This document shows, piece by piece, positions 1 to 8,445 of a stretch of DNA of 64,000 nucleotides. The DNA is from Microbacterium marinilacus (GTDB lineage: Bacteria > Actinomycetota > Actinomycetes > Actinomycetales > Microbacteriaceae). Where the stretch lies: assembly GCF_019753765.1 (NCBI RefSeq), contig NZ_JAIJZW010000003.1, positions 124,001 to 188,000 on the forward strand, read 5' to 3'. The position numbers and the translations under genes were made by a program. The first letter of the stretch is position 1. Every line of letters starts with the position of its first letter. The notes under the pieces were generated by a model. It was not told the origin of the DNA, ran no database searches, and worked only from the letters and a program-made list of their open reading frames with translations.

Positions 1-1762
1 CCAGCAGAGGTCTGGAGGGGACAGCAGGGAAGGACGCCTTGTCCTCCCCCACCCCCACCTGGTCGTCGAGCGAGCGGAGCGAGTCGAAACCCTCCACGCC
101 TCCGGTGACCTCCACCCGCTGCTCGGCCAGGGCGAGCGTCTCCGGCTCGTGGGTGGCCAGCACGATGGTCGCCCGGTCGGCGCGGCGCCGGATCGCGGCG
201 CGGACCCGGTCGGCGGCGGAGGGATCCAGGTGTGCGGTCGGCTCGTCGAGCACCAGGAGCGTCGCGCCCCGGTCGACGCGCGCGAGGGCGCGGGCGACCG
301 CGAGGCGGCGCAGCTCGCCCGGGCTCAGCTCGGCGATGCTCGCCTCCGCGACGTGTGCCAGGCCGAGCTCCTCGAGCGCGGCGAGGGGCTCGGCGCCGTA
401 GAGCGCCAGCTCGTCGCGCGGGGTGGCGGCGAAGCCGTGCGGAGCCTGGGGCGCCCAGGCCGTCGCGTCGGCGTCGGCGCCGTGCATCGTCCCCGTGACC
501 TCCGCGTCGCCGGGCAGCGTGCCGGTGAGCGCGGCGAGCAGGGTCGACTTGCCCGACCCGCTCGGCCCCGCGATCGCGACGATCCCGGAGAGGTCGGCGT
601 CGACGGCCTCGATGGCCGGCTCGTCCCGCCCCGCGTAGCGCACGGTCAGCCCGCGCACCGCGATCGTCCGATCCTTGGCCGCCGCTCCCGCGGACCCCGC
701 CGACACCTGGTCCGCCGGTCCGGCCGGTCGCGCGCCGAGGATCTCGCGCACGCGCTGCAGCGCCGACAGGCCGTCCTGCGAGGCGTGGAAGGCGGTGCCG
801 ACGTCGCGCAGGACGGTGAAGCATTCGGGTGCCAGGATCAGCACCAGCAGCGCGGCCTCGAGGCCGATGCCGCCCTGCATCAGGCGCAGGCCGAGGAACA
901 CGGCGACGACGGCGACGGAGATCGTGGCGATCAGCTCGAGCGCCAGAGCCGACAGGAACGCCTGTCGCAGCGTCTGCTGGGTGCGGGACCGGTAGGAGCG
1001 CTGGATGCCGTCGAGCGCGTCCGACTGCTCGGCGACGCGGCCGAGCCCGACCAGCACGGGCAGTCCGCGGGCGAGCTCGGTCAGGTGATCGGCGAGGCGC
1101 GTCAGCGCTCCGAGCGCCTCGTCGGTGCGGGCCTGCGTGTGCCGGCCGATGAGCGCCATGAAGAACGGGATCAGCGGCACGGTGAGCACGACGATGAGCG
1201 CGCTGACCCAGTCGGCGCCGAGGATGCGCAGGCCGACGATCGCCGGCACGACGACCGCCGCGATCATGGCGGGGAGGCTGCGGACGTAGTAGTCGTCGAG
1301 GTCCTCGAGGCCGTCGGTCGCGAGGACGGCCGCGTCGCCCTCGCCGGCGGCGGACGGTCCGTGGGCGATCCGCCGCCACAGGTCGCGTCGCAGCGAGGTC
1401 TTGACCGCGATCGCGATGCGTCGCGCGACGACGTCGGAGGCCCAGCCCGCGCCCGCCCGCAGCACCGCGCCGAGCGCGCCCGGCAGCAGGATCGCGCGCG
1501 GGTCGAGCTCTCCCCGCTGCAGCCCGGAGATGCCCGCCGCGATCGCCGTCGCGACCAGCACCAGGCCGAGCGCGCGCAGCGCCGCGAGCACGCCGAGCGC
1601 GAGCAGCGCGGGCGGCCGCACCGGTCCGAGCTCGGGGCGGGTCACGGGTCGCTTCGGTCGCGCCGCCTCGATCTCCCACGGGTCGTGGCTGGGCGTGCGC
1701 GGCACATCCTCCGTCGTCGCGGCGACCCGCTCTCCCACCATGGACCTCTGCTCACTCACCAT
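1..1762 (-). CDS. cydD: Thiol reductant ABC exporter subunit CydD (3' end outside window)
   Basis: ABC half-transporter with permease and ATPase in one chain. CydDC exports cysteine and glutathione and is needed to assemble cytochrome bd oxidase in the membrane. The reading frame stays open from the start to the window edge (587 codons seen). About six hydrophobic segments fill the first 300 residues. A CydD-like stretch (FHASQDGLSALQRV) precedes the ATPase domain, which has Walker A GPSGSGKST, signature LSPGELRR and Walker B LLVLDEPT. It lies downstream of cydA-cydB on the same strand after 143 bases, as in many bd operons. ATG at 1762 is used; an in-frame ATG at 1741 is equally possible. 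The frame runs well past the usual end of a CydD ATPase domain into a linker, so it may continue as a fused CydDC; this cannot be decided here. Confidence 0.88.
   Translation of the reverse strand, partial: MVSEQRSMVGERVAATTEDVPRTPSHDPWEIEAARPKRPVTRPELGPVRPPALLALGVLAALRALGLVLVATAIAAGISGLQRGELDPRAILLPGALGAVLRAGAGWASDVVARRIAIAVKTSLRRDLWRRIAHGPSAAGEGDAAVLATDGLEDLDDYYVRSLPAMIAAVVVPAIVGLRILGADWVSALIVVLTVPLIPFFMALIGRHTQARTDEALGALTRLADHLTELARGLPVLVGLGRVAEQSDALDGIQRSYRSRTQQTLRQAFLSALALELIATISVAVVAVFLGLRLMQGGIGLEAALLVLILAPECFTVLRDVGTAFHASQDGLSALQRVREILGARPAGPADQVSAGSAGAAAKDRTIAVRGLTVRYAGRDEPAIEAVDADLSGIVAIAGPSGSGKSTLLAALTGTLPGDAEVTGTMHGADADATAWAPQAPHGFAATPRDELALYGAEPLAALEELGLAHVAEASIAELSPGELRRLAVARALARVDRGATLLVLDEPTAHLDPSAADRVRAAIRRRADRATIVLATHEPETLALAEQRVEVTGGVEGFDSLRSLDDQVGVGEDKASFPAVPSRPLL
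63..92. repeat. Possible dispersed intergenic-type element inside the cydD reading frame
   Basis: The purine-rich run GTCGAGCGAGCGGAGCGAG followed by TCGAAACC is low in complexity, begins and ends with TCGA, and reads through cydD in frame just after its ATPase domain. Sequences of this style are common between genes in Microbacteriaceae; that is recollection, not something the window proves, since only this copy is present. Confidence 0.35.
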
Positions 1763-1905
1763 GAATCCCTGCTCGCCGTCGGCGGCGCGTCCCGGCCGGC
1801 GCGGACGGCCGCCCGGCCGGAGGGGCGCCGCCCGACCAGTATGCGTCCCGACCGGTGCGCGGTCGGTGCGCGCCCGTTCTCGGGCGTCTCGGTGCGGCTA
1901 TCGCC

Positions 1906-2958
1906 TCACTTCGCGCGCAGGATCGCCGGCACGAACGAGTGCGCGTCCGGGATCGCTCCGGGCGTCACGCGCTTGCGGAACACCCAGTACGACCAGGCCT
2001 GGTAGCCGATCACGATCGGCAGGCCCACGGCCGCCACGATCGTCATGACGGTGAGCGTGTACGTCCCGCTGGATGCGTTCCAGACGGTCAGGCTGTTGGC
2101 CGGGTCGAGGCTGGACGGCAGCACGTTCGGGAACATGGCGGCGAAGATCGCGCCCGCGCCGAACAGCATGAACGAGGCGTAGCCCGTGAACGCGAGGCCC
2201 TCGCGTCGTGCGCGAGCGTTCCACCAGCCGAACGCCGCGCCGGCGACGGCCAGCACTACGAGCGCCCAGGACAGGACGGAGCCGCCGTGCTGGAACTGCA
2301 CCCACAGCGCCCACAGCGCCGCCGGGGCGAGGGCCACCGGGCCCCAGGTCGCGGCGAAGCGCGCGGCGCGCTCGCGCACGGGGCCGTCGCTCTTCAGCGC
2401 GAGGAATGTGGCGCCGTGGGTCAGCGCGAAGCCGACGACGCCGAGGCCGCCCAGCACCGCCGGCACGGTGAGCCACACGAAGGGGTGGCCGACGCGGTCG
2501 CCGTTGGCGTCGAGGGGCAGGCCCGTCGAGGTGATGGCGAGCGCGGCGCCGATGCAGAACGCGACGACCAGCGAGCCGAGGCCCAGCGCCCACGTCCAGA
2601 AGGTCGACCAGCGGGGGTCGGCCATCTTGCCGCGGTACTCGATGCTCACCGCGCGCAGGATCAGGGCGATCAGCGTGATGGTCAGGGGGATGTACAGGGC
2701 GGAGAACAGCGAGGCGTACCACATGGGGAACGCCGCGAAGATGGCCGCTCCCGCCGTGATCAGCCACACCTCGTTGCCGTCCCACACGGGCCCGATGGTG
2801 TTCAGCATGACGCGGCGGTCGTTCTCGCGGTGCGCCGGGTCCTTCCGGGCGCTGAAGATCATGTGCATGCCGACGCCGAGGTCGAAGCCCTCGAGCAGCA
2901 GGAAGCCGATCCAGAGCACGCCGATCGCGACGAACCAGACGATGGGGAGGGGTTCCAT
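1906..2958 (-). CDS. cydB: Cytochrome bd ubiquinol/menaquinol oxidase subunit II
   Basis: Integral membrane subunit of the high-affinity bd-type terminal oxidase, partner of CydA. At 350 residues it has the family's usual length and eight to nine hydrophobic segments. It begins MEPLPIVWFVAIGVLW, followed by the typical LLEGFDLGVGMH, and contains WDGNEVWLI near residue 60, a CydB hallmark. It starts at ATG 54 bases after cydA ends and is almost certainly cotranscribed with it. The oxidase reduces O2 to water without pumping protons and is favoured under low oxygen or respiratory stress. Confidence 0.97.
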   Translation of the reverse strand: MEPLPIVWFVAIGVLWIGFLLLEGFDLGVGMHMIFSARKDPAHRENDRRVMLNTIGPVWDGNEVWLITAGAAIFAAFPMWYASLFSALYIPLTITLIALILRAVSIEYRGKMADPRWSTFWTWALGLGSLVVAFCIGAALAITSTGLPLDANGDRVGHPFVWLTVPAVLGGLGVVGFALTHGATFLALKSDGPVRERAARFAATWGPVALAPAALWALWVQFQHGGSVLSWALVVLAVAGAAFGWWNARARREGLAFTGYASFMLFGAGAIFAAMFPNVLPSSLDPANSLTVWNASSGTYTLTVMTIVAAVGLPIVIGYQAWSYWVFRKRVTPGAIPDAHSFVPAILRAK

Positions 2959-3012
2959 GTCAGACGTCCTTCTTCTTCTCAGATCTCAGTTCGGGTCTCG
3001 GCTCAGGCCGGA

Positions 3013-4611
3013 TCAGTAGGCGAACGCGAGCACGTCGTCTCGTCGGTCGCCGTCGGGGCCGGACGGCCGGTCGTCGCCGTCTCCGGTGTCGTCGTGATGC
3101 GCCAGCTCGGGCATCGCGCCGACCGTGCCGCCGCGGATGTACTTCACGAGCAGGAACACCTCGATGACGAGCATCACGCCGTAGACGGCGGTGAGGGAGA
3201 TCACCGAGAACAGCAGCTCGCCCACCGTGGTGCCGGGCGAGACCGCCGCCGCCGTGAACATGAACACCCCGTCGACGCCGCTCGGGTCGGGGTTCGGCGC
3301 CACCACGAAGGGCTGACGTCCCATCTCGGTGAAGATCCAGCCCGCGATGTTGGCGGCGAACGGCGCCGAGATGCCGAGCAGGGCGAGGCGCATGATCCAT
3401 GCGGACGACGGCACGGTGCCCTTGCGGGTCATCCAGAGGGCGACGACGGCCGCGAAGGCGGGGATGGCGCCCAGGCCGATCATGAGACGGAAGCCCCAGT
3501 ACGTGACCCACATCACGGGCACGTAGGTGATCTCCGACCCGGCGCGGTCGCCGTACAGCGCGTCGTCCGGGAGCGTCTCGCCGTACTTGTCGACGTACTG
3601 CGGCTGCAGCTCGTTGATGCCCGGCATCTCGGCGCCGAAGTCGCCCTTTCCGAGGAAGCCCAGGACGCCCGGGATCTCGATGAGGGTGATGACCGAGTCG
3701 CAGTCGGTCGAGCCGGGGTCGCCGAGCGACAGCACCGAGAACGACGATCCGCTGTGGCAGGCGGCCTCGGCCGCGGCCATCTTCATGGGCTGCTGCTCGT
3801 ACATGAGCTTGCCCTGGATGTCGCCGGTGAGGGCGACGGCGCCGAAGCCGACGATCGCGACGACCGCGCCGATCCGCAGGGAGCGGATCCAGACCCCGTG
3901 GTCCTTCTCGTCGCGACCGGCGATCTCCGGGTGCGCGCCGATCACGACGCGGCCGTCCGCGTCGACGGTGTCGATGCCGTCGCGGCGCCGACGCCACAGG
4001 TGGTACCAGCTGATGCCGAGCAGGAACATGCCCGCGACCATGAGGGCGCCGGCGATCGTGTGTGAGAAGGCCGCGAGCGCGGTGTTGTTGGTCAGCACGG
4101 CCCAGATGTCCGTCATCACGGGCCGGCCGTCCTCGCCGAGCTCGACGCCGACGGGGTGCTGCATCCAGGAGTTTGCGACGATGATGAAGTACGCCGAGAC
4201 CCAGGAGCCGATCGCCGCCAGCCAGATCGTGGCCAGGTGCACGCCCTTGCGCAGGCGGCCCCAGCCGAAGATCCAGGCGCCGAGGAACGTCGACTCGGCG
4301 AAGAAGGCGAGCAGACCCTCCAGCGCGAGCGGGGCGCCGAAGACGTCGCCGACGAAGCGGGAGTACTCGCTCCATGCCATGCCGAACTGGAACTCCTGCA
4401 CGAGGCCGGTGGCGACGCCGACGATGAAGTTGATGAGGAAGAGCTTCCCCCAGAACTTCGTCATCCGGAGCCAGCGCTCGTCGCCTGTGCGCACCCACGC
4501 CGTCTGCAGGATGGCGACGGTGGCGCCGAGGCCCAGCGTGAGCGGGACCATGAGGAAGTGGTAGACGGTCGTGATGCCGAACTGCCAGCGGGCGATGTCG
4601 AGCGGATCCAC
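3013..4611 (-). CDS. cydA: Cytochrome bd quinol oxidase subunit I
   Basis: Heme-bearing catalytic subunit of cytochrome bd oxidase (532 residues, normal length). It begins MDPLDIARWQFGITTVYHF, placing the conserved N-terminal His that ligates heme b595. The quinol-binding Q-loop and the GWIFTEMGRQPF motif follow. The start is GTG at 4611 behind a strong ribosome site (AGGAGGTCCTC). It is first gene of cydA-cydB-cydD, transcribed divergently from blaI. The BlaI-type palindrome in the shared 173-base upstream region suggests BlaI control; that is inference. Confidence 0.97.
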   Translation of the reverse strand: MDPLDIARWQFGITTVYHFLMVPLTLGLGATVAILQTAWVRTGDERWLRMTKFWGKLFLINFIVGVATGLVQEFQFGMAWSEYSRFVGDVFGAPLALEGLLAFFAESTFLGAWIFGWGRLRKGVHLATIWLAAIGSWVSAYFIIVANSWMQHPVGVELGEDGRPVMTDIWAVLTNNTALAAFSHTIAGALMVAGMFLLGISWYHLWRRRRDGIDTVDADGRVVIGAHPEIAGRDEKDHGVWIRSLRIGAVVAIVGFGAVALTGDIQGKLMYEQQPMKMAAAEAACHSGSSFSVLSLGDPGSTDCDSVITLIEIPGVLGFLGKGDFGAEMPGINELQPQYVDKYGETLPDDALYGDRAGSEITYVPVMWVTYWGFRLMIGLGAIPAFAAVVALWMTRKGTVPSSAWIMRLALLGISAPFAANIAGWIFTEMGRQPFVVAPNPDPSGVDGVFMFTAAAVSPGTTVGELLFSVISLTAVYGVMLVIEVFLLVKYIRGGTVGAMPELAHHDDTGDGDDRPSGPDGDRRDDVLAFAY

Positions 4612-4682
4612 GAGGACCTCCTAGTGCGAGGCCCGATGGGGGAGAGCCTCGATCTGACGCCGAAAGTACTCCGGCGAACTGA

Positions 4683-4709
4683 TTCTACACACTGTAGAAG
4701 TAGTTCTAC
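4683..4709. promoter_or_regulatory. BlaI-type operator between cydA and blaI
   Basis: A perfect inverted repeat TTCTACA-CAC-TGTAGAA (4683-4699) abuts a second near-palindrome GTAG-TT-CTAC (4700-4709). BlaI/MecI/CopY repressors bind TACA-N-TGTA type dyads. It lies between the divergent cydA and blaI starts, so it could repress both. A plausible blaI -10 (TAGAGT, 4750-4755) lies downstream. Confidence 0.75.
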
Positions 4710-4784
4710 GACGGTGCGAAGAGGTTCGACATGGCATAGAAGTCAGGGGTAGAGTGGATCTTCAATAAATCGGGGAGGTGTCGC

Positions 4785-5147
4785 ATGAGCAGCCTGGGTG
4801 AACTCGAGCGCGCAGTCATGGACGTGCTCTGGGATGCGAGCGGCGCCGCGCTCACCGCGTACGACGTGCAGGAGCACCTGGAGCGCGAGGCGGGCCGCCA
4901 GCTGGCGGCCACGACGCTGCTCACGGTGCTGTCGCGCCTGCAGAAGAAGGGCTTCGTCGCCTCCGATCGCTCGGCCAGGCCGCACCGCTACAGCGCCACG
5001 GGCAGCCGCGTCGACCACGTCGCCGAGCTGATGCACGAGGTCCTGGGCGACGCGGGAGACCGCGGCGCCGTCCTCGCGCGCTTCGTGGGCGGGGTGTCGG
5101 CCGAGGACGCCGAGGTGCTGCGCCGCCTGCTCGCCGGCGCGGTCTGA
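4785..5147 (+). CDS. BlaI/MecI/CopY family transcriptional repressor
   Basis: Small winged-helix repressor (120 residues, usual length). It starts MSSLGELERAVMDVLWD, and the recognition region is around TTLLTVLSRLQKKGFV (about 43-58). The C-terminal helices would mediate dimerisation. ATG at 4785 is preceded by GGGGAGGTG. The M56 metallopeptidase follows 25 bases later, the usual BlaI-BlaR partner arrangement, in which the peptidase inactivates the repressor. No beta-lactamase gene is nearby; the divergent target is the cytochrome bd operon, so the regulon may respond to respiratory or envelope stress. Confidence 0.93.
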   Translation: MSSLGELERAVMDVLWDASGAALTAYDVQEHLEREAGRQLAATTLLTVLSRLQKKGFVASDRSARPHRYSATGSRVDHVAELMHEVLGDAGDRGAVLARFVGGVSAEDAEVLRRLLAGAV

Positions 5148-5172
5148 GCACGCTGCGGGCGCCGCACCCCCG

Positions 5173-5958
5173 ATGACCCTGCTGGAGCTCGCCGCCGCCG
5201 GCGCGCTGATCCTCATCGCCGTGCTGCTCGCGTGGCCCGTGCCCATCCTGCTCTCCCGCGCCGCCTGGCCGGCGTTCGCGCCCGGCCGCGCCCTGGTGCT
5301 CTGGCAGGTCATCGCGGTCGCCGGTGGATTCTCGATGATCGGCGCGCTCTGGCTCGTCGGCCTCGCCGTGCTGCCGGAGGCCCCGATGCTCGCGGCCCTG
5401 CCGGCCGTCGCGCTCGCCGCGTACCTCCTCGTGCACCTCGCGATCACCGTCGTGCAGTTCGAGCGGCAGCGCCGGCGGCACCTCGAGCTGCTGCTGCTGC
5501 TCTCGGCCCCGCATCCCACGCAGGCGCGCACGCGCGTGCTCGACGACGCCGCGCCCGTGGCCTACTGCCTGCCGCGCGGCGTCGGATCGGTCACGGTGCT
5601 GTCGCAGGGGCTGCTCGACGAGCTGGCACCCGATGAGCTCGCCGCGGTGATCGCCCACGAACGCGCGCACGTCGAGCAGCGGCACGAGGTGCTGCTGGTC
5701 GCCTTCAAGGCCTGGCGCGAGGCGCTGCCGTGGTTCCCCATCGCCGCCCGCGCCGAGACCGAGGTGGCGGCGCTCGTGGAGATGCGCGCCGACGACAGCG
5801 CCCGCCGTTCGCTCGAGCACTCGGGGGCCGCGTCGGGCGAGGTGCTCGCCCGCGCGATCCTGCGCGTCGCCGGCCCGACCGGCCCCGCCGAGCACGCGTC
5901 GTCCCGCCGCGACCGTCACCGCGACCGCTTCCTGCGCCTCGGCCGCCGTCCCGCCTGA
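5173..5958 (+). CDS. M56 family metallopeptidase (BlaR-like, without sensor domain)
   Basis: Membrane zinc peptidase of 261 residues. Three hydrophobic segments (about 8-30, 42-66 and 72-95) precede the catalytic HERAH motif (162-166), with EMRAD (203-207) supplying the likely third zinc ligand. It is paired with blaI and likely shares its promoter. In BlaR1/MecR1 the cytoplasmic protease cleaves the repressor. Here the extracellular penicillin-binding sensor domain is absent, as in many actinobacterial M56 proteins, so the signal sensed is unknown. The Arg/His-rich C-terminus (RRDRHRDRFLRLGRR) is probably cytoplasmic. Confidence 0.88.
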   Translation: MTLLELAAAGALILIAVLLAWPVPILLSRAAWPAFAPGRALVLWQVIAVAGGFSMIGALWLVGLAVLPEAPMLAALPAVALAAYLLVHLAITVVQFERQRRRHLELLLLLSAPHPTQARTRVLDDAAPVAYCLPRGVGSVTVLSQGLLDELAPDELAAVIAHERAHVEQRHEVLLVAFKAWREALPWFPIAARAETEVAALVEMRADDSARRSLEHSGAASGEVLARAILRVAGPTGPAEHASSRRDRHRDRFLRLGRRPA

Positions 5959-5992
5959 CCGGGGGGGGGCGATGCACCGTGCTGGCTGCATC

Positions 5993-6006
5993 CCTATCCG
6001 GATAGG
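5993..6006. promoter_or_regulatory. 14-base perfect palindrome upstream of the monooxygenase-ABC operon
   Basis: CCTATCC-GGATAGG reads identically on both strands and lies 121 bases before the first gene of the 6.1-13.6 kb operon. It may be an operator for that operon; no regulator gene is adjacent, so the cognate protein is unknown. Confidence 0.45.
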
Positions 6007-6127
6007 CGTCCGTGCGCAACGGGGCGTGAAACATCGGGTCACGCTTCTTCACGGTCTGAAACCGAACGTGTCCGGCGCCGCCCCGCCCCCTTAGATCGGA
6101 TTCGACCGAGAGTCGAAGGGGCCCTCC

Positions 6128-7114
6128 ATGACGCATGCCGTGACACCCGACGTCGCGCCGCCGGTGGTCGGCGTCTCGCTGAGCGACGACGTCGCGCTCG
6201 ATGCGGTCCGAGACGACCCGCCCGCGGCGCTCGGCGACGTCGTCGGGTCCACCGCCGCCGGCATCCTGCATCTCGGAGGCGACCGCTTCCGTCCGCCGCG
6301 TGACGGCGCCGCGCGGCTCGACCCGCTGTTCGCGGCCCAGCGGCTGCTCGCCCGCCTGCCCGACGCCGCGGCGCTGATCGCCGCCGGCCCGGACGTCGAG
6401 CACCCCTACAACCTGGCCCGTCGGGCGGCGACGCTCGACCTGTTCACCGCCGGCCGGATCGGCATCGTCGTCGGCGCCCGCGACCGACGGGGCGCGCCCG
6501 GCGGGCGGCGGTCCACGCCGTGGTCGGATGCGCCGATCGGCCCGGAGCTCGCGGCCGAGTTCGCCGAGGTCCTCCGCGAGCTGTGGAACAGCTGGCCCCG
6601 TGATGCGATCGTCGCCGACAAGGAGGCGGGGGTGTTCTCCGACTCGTCGCGGATCCTTCGCGTGCACCACCGCGGCGCGTACGACGTCGCGGGCCCCCTG
6701 GGCACCCCGTCCAGCGTGCAGGGAGAGCCCGTGCTCGGCTGGCGCGCCGACTTCCACGACGGTGCGGACGAGCCGGTCGCGCCGGCGGCCGAGCTGCTGA
6801 TCACGGAGGCGGGAGCGGACACGCACGCGGACGCGCACGCCGGCGGCGCCGGCGACGCCGTCCCGCGCATCGCCGAGGTCGGCGTCGACGACCTCGAGGC
6901 CTGGCGATCCACGCCGCCGGCGGGCTTCTCCGGCGCGCTCGTGCGGGTCGACGCCACCCAGCAGCTCCCCGCCGTCGTCGCGGCCCTGGCGGCGCACGGC
7001 GCGGCCGCCGCCCCCGTCGCGCGCGGCACGCTCCGCGAGCGCCTCGGGCTCGCACCGCGCAGCCTGCGCCTCGAGCGCTTCACCCCGGCATTCCCGAACA
7101 AGGCGCTCTCATGA
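6128..7114 (+). CDS. Luciferase-like (LLM) flavin monooxygenase homologue, reduced form
   Basis: 328 residues. The central part matches the second half of the NtaA/SnaA/DszA branch of luciferase-like monooxygenases: HPYNLARRAATLDLFTAGRI (about 97-116) is followed by AEFAEVLRELWNSW and a LQ/VQGEPVL-like stretch. The N-terminal barrel is shortened and the C-terminal third is Ala-rich and divergent, so this may be a regulatory or non-catalytic partner of the full-length enzyme it overlaps by ATGA. Such pairs next to peptide/nickel-type importers are often linked to use of sulfur or xenobiotic compounds. The substrate cannot be told. Confidence 0.7.
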   Translation: MTHAVTPDVAPPVVGVSLSDDVALDAVRDDPPAALGDVVGSTAAGILHLGGDRFRPPRDGAARLDPLFAAQRLLARLPDAAALIAAGPDVEHPYNLARRAATLDLFTAGRIGIVVGARDRRGAPGGRRSTPWSDAPIGPELAAEFAEVLRELWNSWPRDAIVADKEAGVFSDSSRILRVHHRGAYDVAGPLGTPSSVQGEPVLGWRADFHDGADEPVAPAAELLITEAGADTHADAHAGGAGDAVPRIAEVGVDDLEAWRSTPPAGFSGALVRVDATQQLPAVVAALAAHGAAAAPVARGTLRERLGLAPRSLRLERFTPAFPNKALS

Positions 7115-8400
7115 CGGACACCGACCGCACGCTCATCCTCAACGTCAACCTGCAGGGCTTCGGCCAGCGGCCGGCCGCCTGGCGCACCCAGGACGTCGAC
7201 GGCACCGAGCTGACCACGCCCGGCTTCTGGGCCGAGCTGGGCCGCATCGCCGAGCGCGGCCGCCTCGACGCCGTGTTCTTCGCCGACCGCCCGGCAGCCG
7301 GAAACACCAACCTGCGCCCGCTGGGCCTGGTCGAGCCGTTCCTCGCGCTCGAGGCGATCGCCGAGGCCACCGAGCACCTCGGTCTCGTCGGCTCCGCCTC
7401 CACCACCTACAACGACCCGTACGACCTCGCCGAGCGGCTGCTCAGCCTCGACGTCATCACCGGAGGGCGCCTGGCCTGGAACGCGGTGACGACGTACGCC
7501 ACCGAGGTGTCGCGCAACTTCGGCGTCGAGTCGAACCCCGACCGGCCCACGCGCTACCGGCGGGCCCGCGAGTTCGCGCACGTCGTGCGCAGCCTCTGGG
7601 AGTCGGCGGCCAGCGGCGAGGCCGTGCGTCACGACGGCGAGTTCTTCCAGCTGGAGGGACGCCTGGACGTCCCGCCGTCGGCACAGGGGCACCCCGGGGT
7701 CTTCCAGGCGGGCGGGTCCCCCGACGGCCGCGCGCTCGCCGGCGCGACGGCGGACGCCGTCTTCTCGGTCGAGCTGCTGCTGGACGTCGCGATAGAGAAC
7801 TACCGCGCGGTCAAGGAGGAGGCGCGTCGACAGGGCCGGCACCCCGACGACGTCAAGATCATCCCGGGCCTGTCGTTCGTCCTGGGCTCCACCGAGGAGG
7901 AGGCCCGGCGCCGCTACGACGACCTCGAGGCGCTCGCGCCGGACGGGCTCACCCTCGACACGCTCGCCGAGTACCTCGGCCCCGAGATCAAGCACGTCGA
8001 CCCGGACGCCCCGGTGCCCGACTCGATCCTCGACCGCGAGGTCGACCCGGTCACCTTCCCGCGCTCGCTGTCGTACCAGCAGGGCATCGTGCGGTGGGTG
8101 CGCCGCCACAACACCAGCCTGCGCGACGTGCTGCGCGGCTTCGGCGGCTACGGCGCCCGCATCATCGTCGGCACGCCCGAACAGGTGGCCGACTCGATCG
8201 AGGAGTGGTTCCGCGCCGGAGCCGCCGACGGCTTCAACCTGATGGCGGACGAGTTCCCGCGAGGGCTGGCGACCTTCGTCGACGAGGTCGTGCCGATCCT
8301 GCAGGAGCGCGGGCTGTTCCGCCGTGAGTACGCCGAGACGACGCTGCGGCAGCGGCTGCGCGACCACGGTCACCGGTGGTCCGATGCGCCGCGCCCCTGA
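7111..8400 (+). CDS. LLM class FMN-dependent monooxygenase, NtaA/SnaA/DszA family
   Basis: Full-length (429 residues) two-component flavin monooxygenase that would use reduced FMN from a separate reductase. Family marks include the N-terminal ILNVNLQGFGQRPAAWR, LAERLLSLDVITGGRLAWN (about 110-128), the SRNFG stretch, HPGVFQAGGSPDGRALA (about 195-211), and the C-terminal GTPEQVADSIEEWF...ADGFNLM. Relatives oxidise nitrilotriacetate, dibenzothiophene sulfone or pristinamycin precursors. It overlaps the preceding gene by ATGA and is followed after 45 bases by a peptide-type ABC importer, which presumably brings in its substrate. Confidence 0.92.
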   Translation: MTDTDRTLILNVNLQGFGQRPAAWRTQDVDGTELTTPGFWAELGRIAERGRLDAVFFADRPAAGNTNLRPLGLVEPFLALEAIAEATEHLGLVGSASTTYNDPYDLAERLLSLDVITGGRLAWNAVTTYATEVSRNFGVESNPDRPTRYRRAREFAHVVRSLWESAASGEAVRHDGEFFQLEGRLDVPPSAQGHPGVFQAGGSPDGRALAGATADAVFSVELLLDVAIENYRAVKEEARRQGRHPDDVKIIPGLSFVLGSTEEEARRRYDDLEALAPDGLTLDTLAEYLGPEIKHVDPDAPVPDSILDREVDPVTFPRSLSYQQGIVRWVRRHNTSLRDVLRGFGGYGARIIVGTPEQVADSIEEWFRAGAADGFNLMADEFPRGLATFVDEVVPILQERGLFRREYAETTLRQRLRDHGHRWSDAPRP

Positions 8401-8445
8401 CCCACCCGACACCGCACGGCCGACGGCCGGACGAAAGGAACCGAC

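Noticed and set aside
149..2005. Long plus-strand open frame opposite cydD
   Set aside because: Its translation is Arg/Gly/Asp-rich with no domain, while the minus strand encodes a clear CydD. High GC content makes such opposite-strand frames common here.
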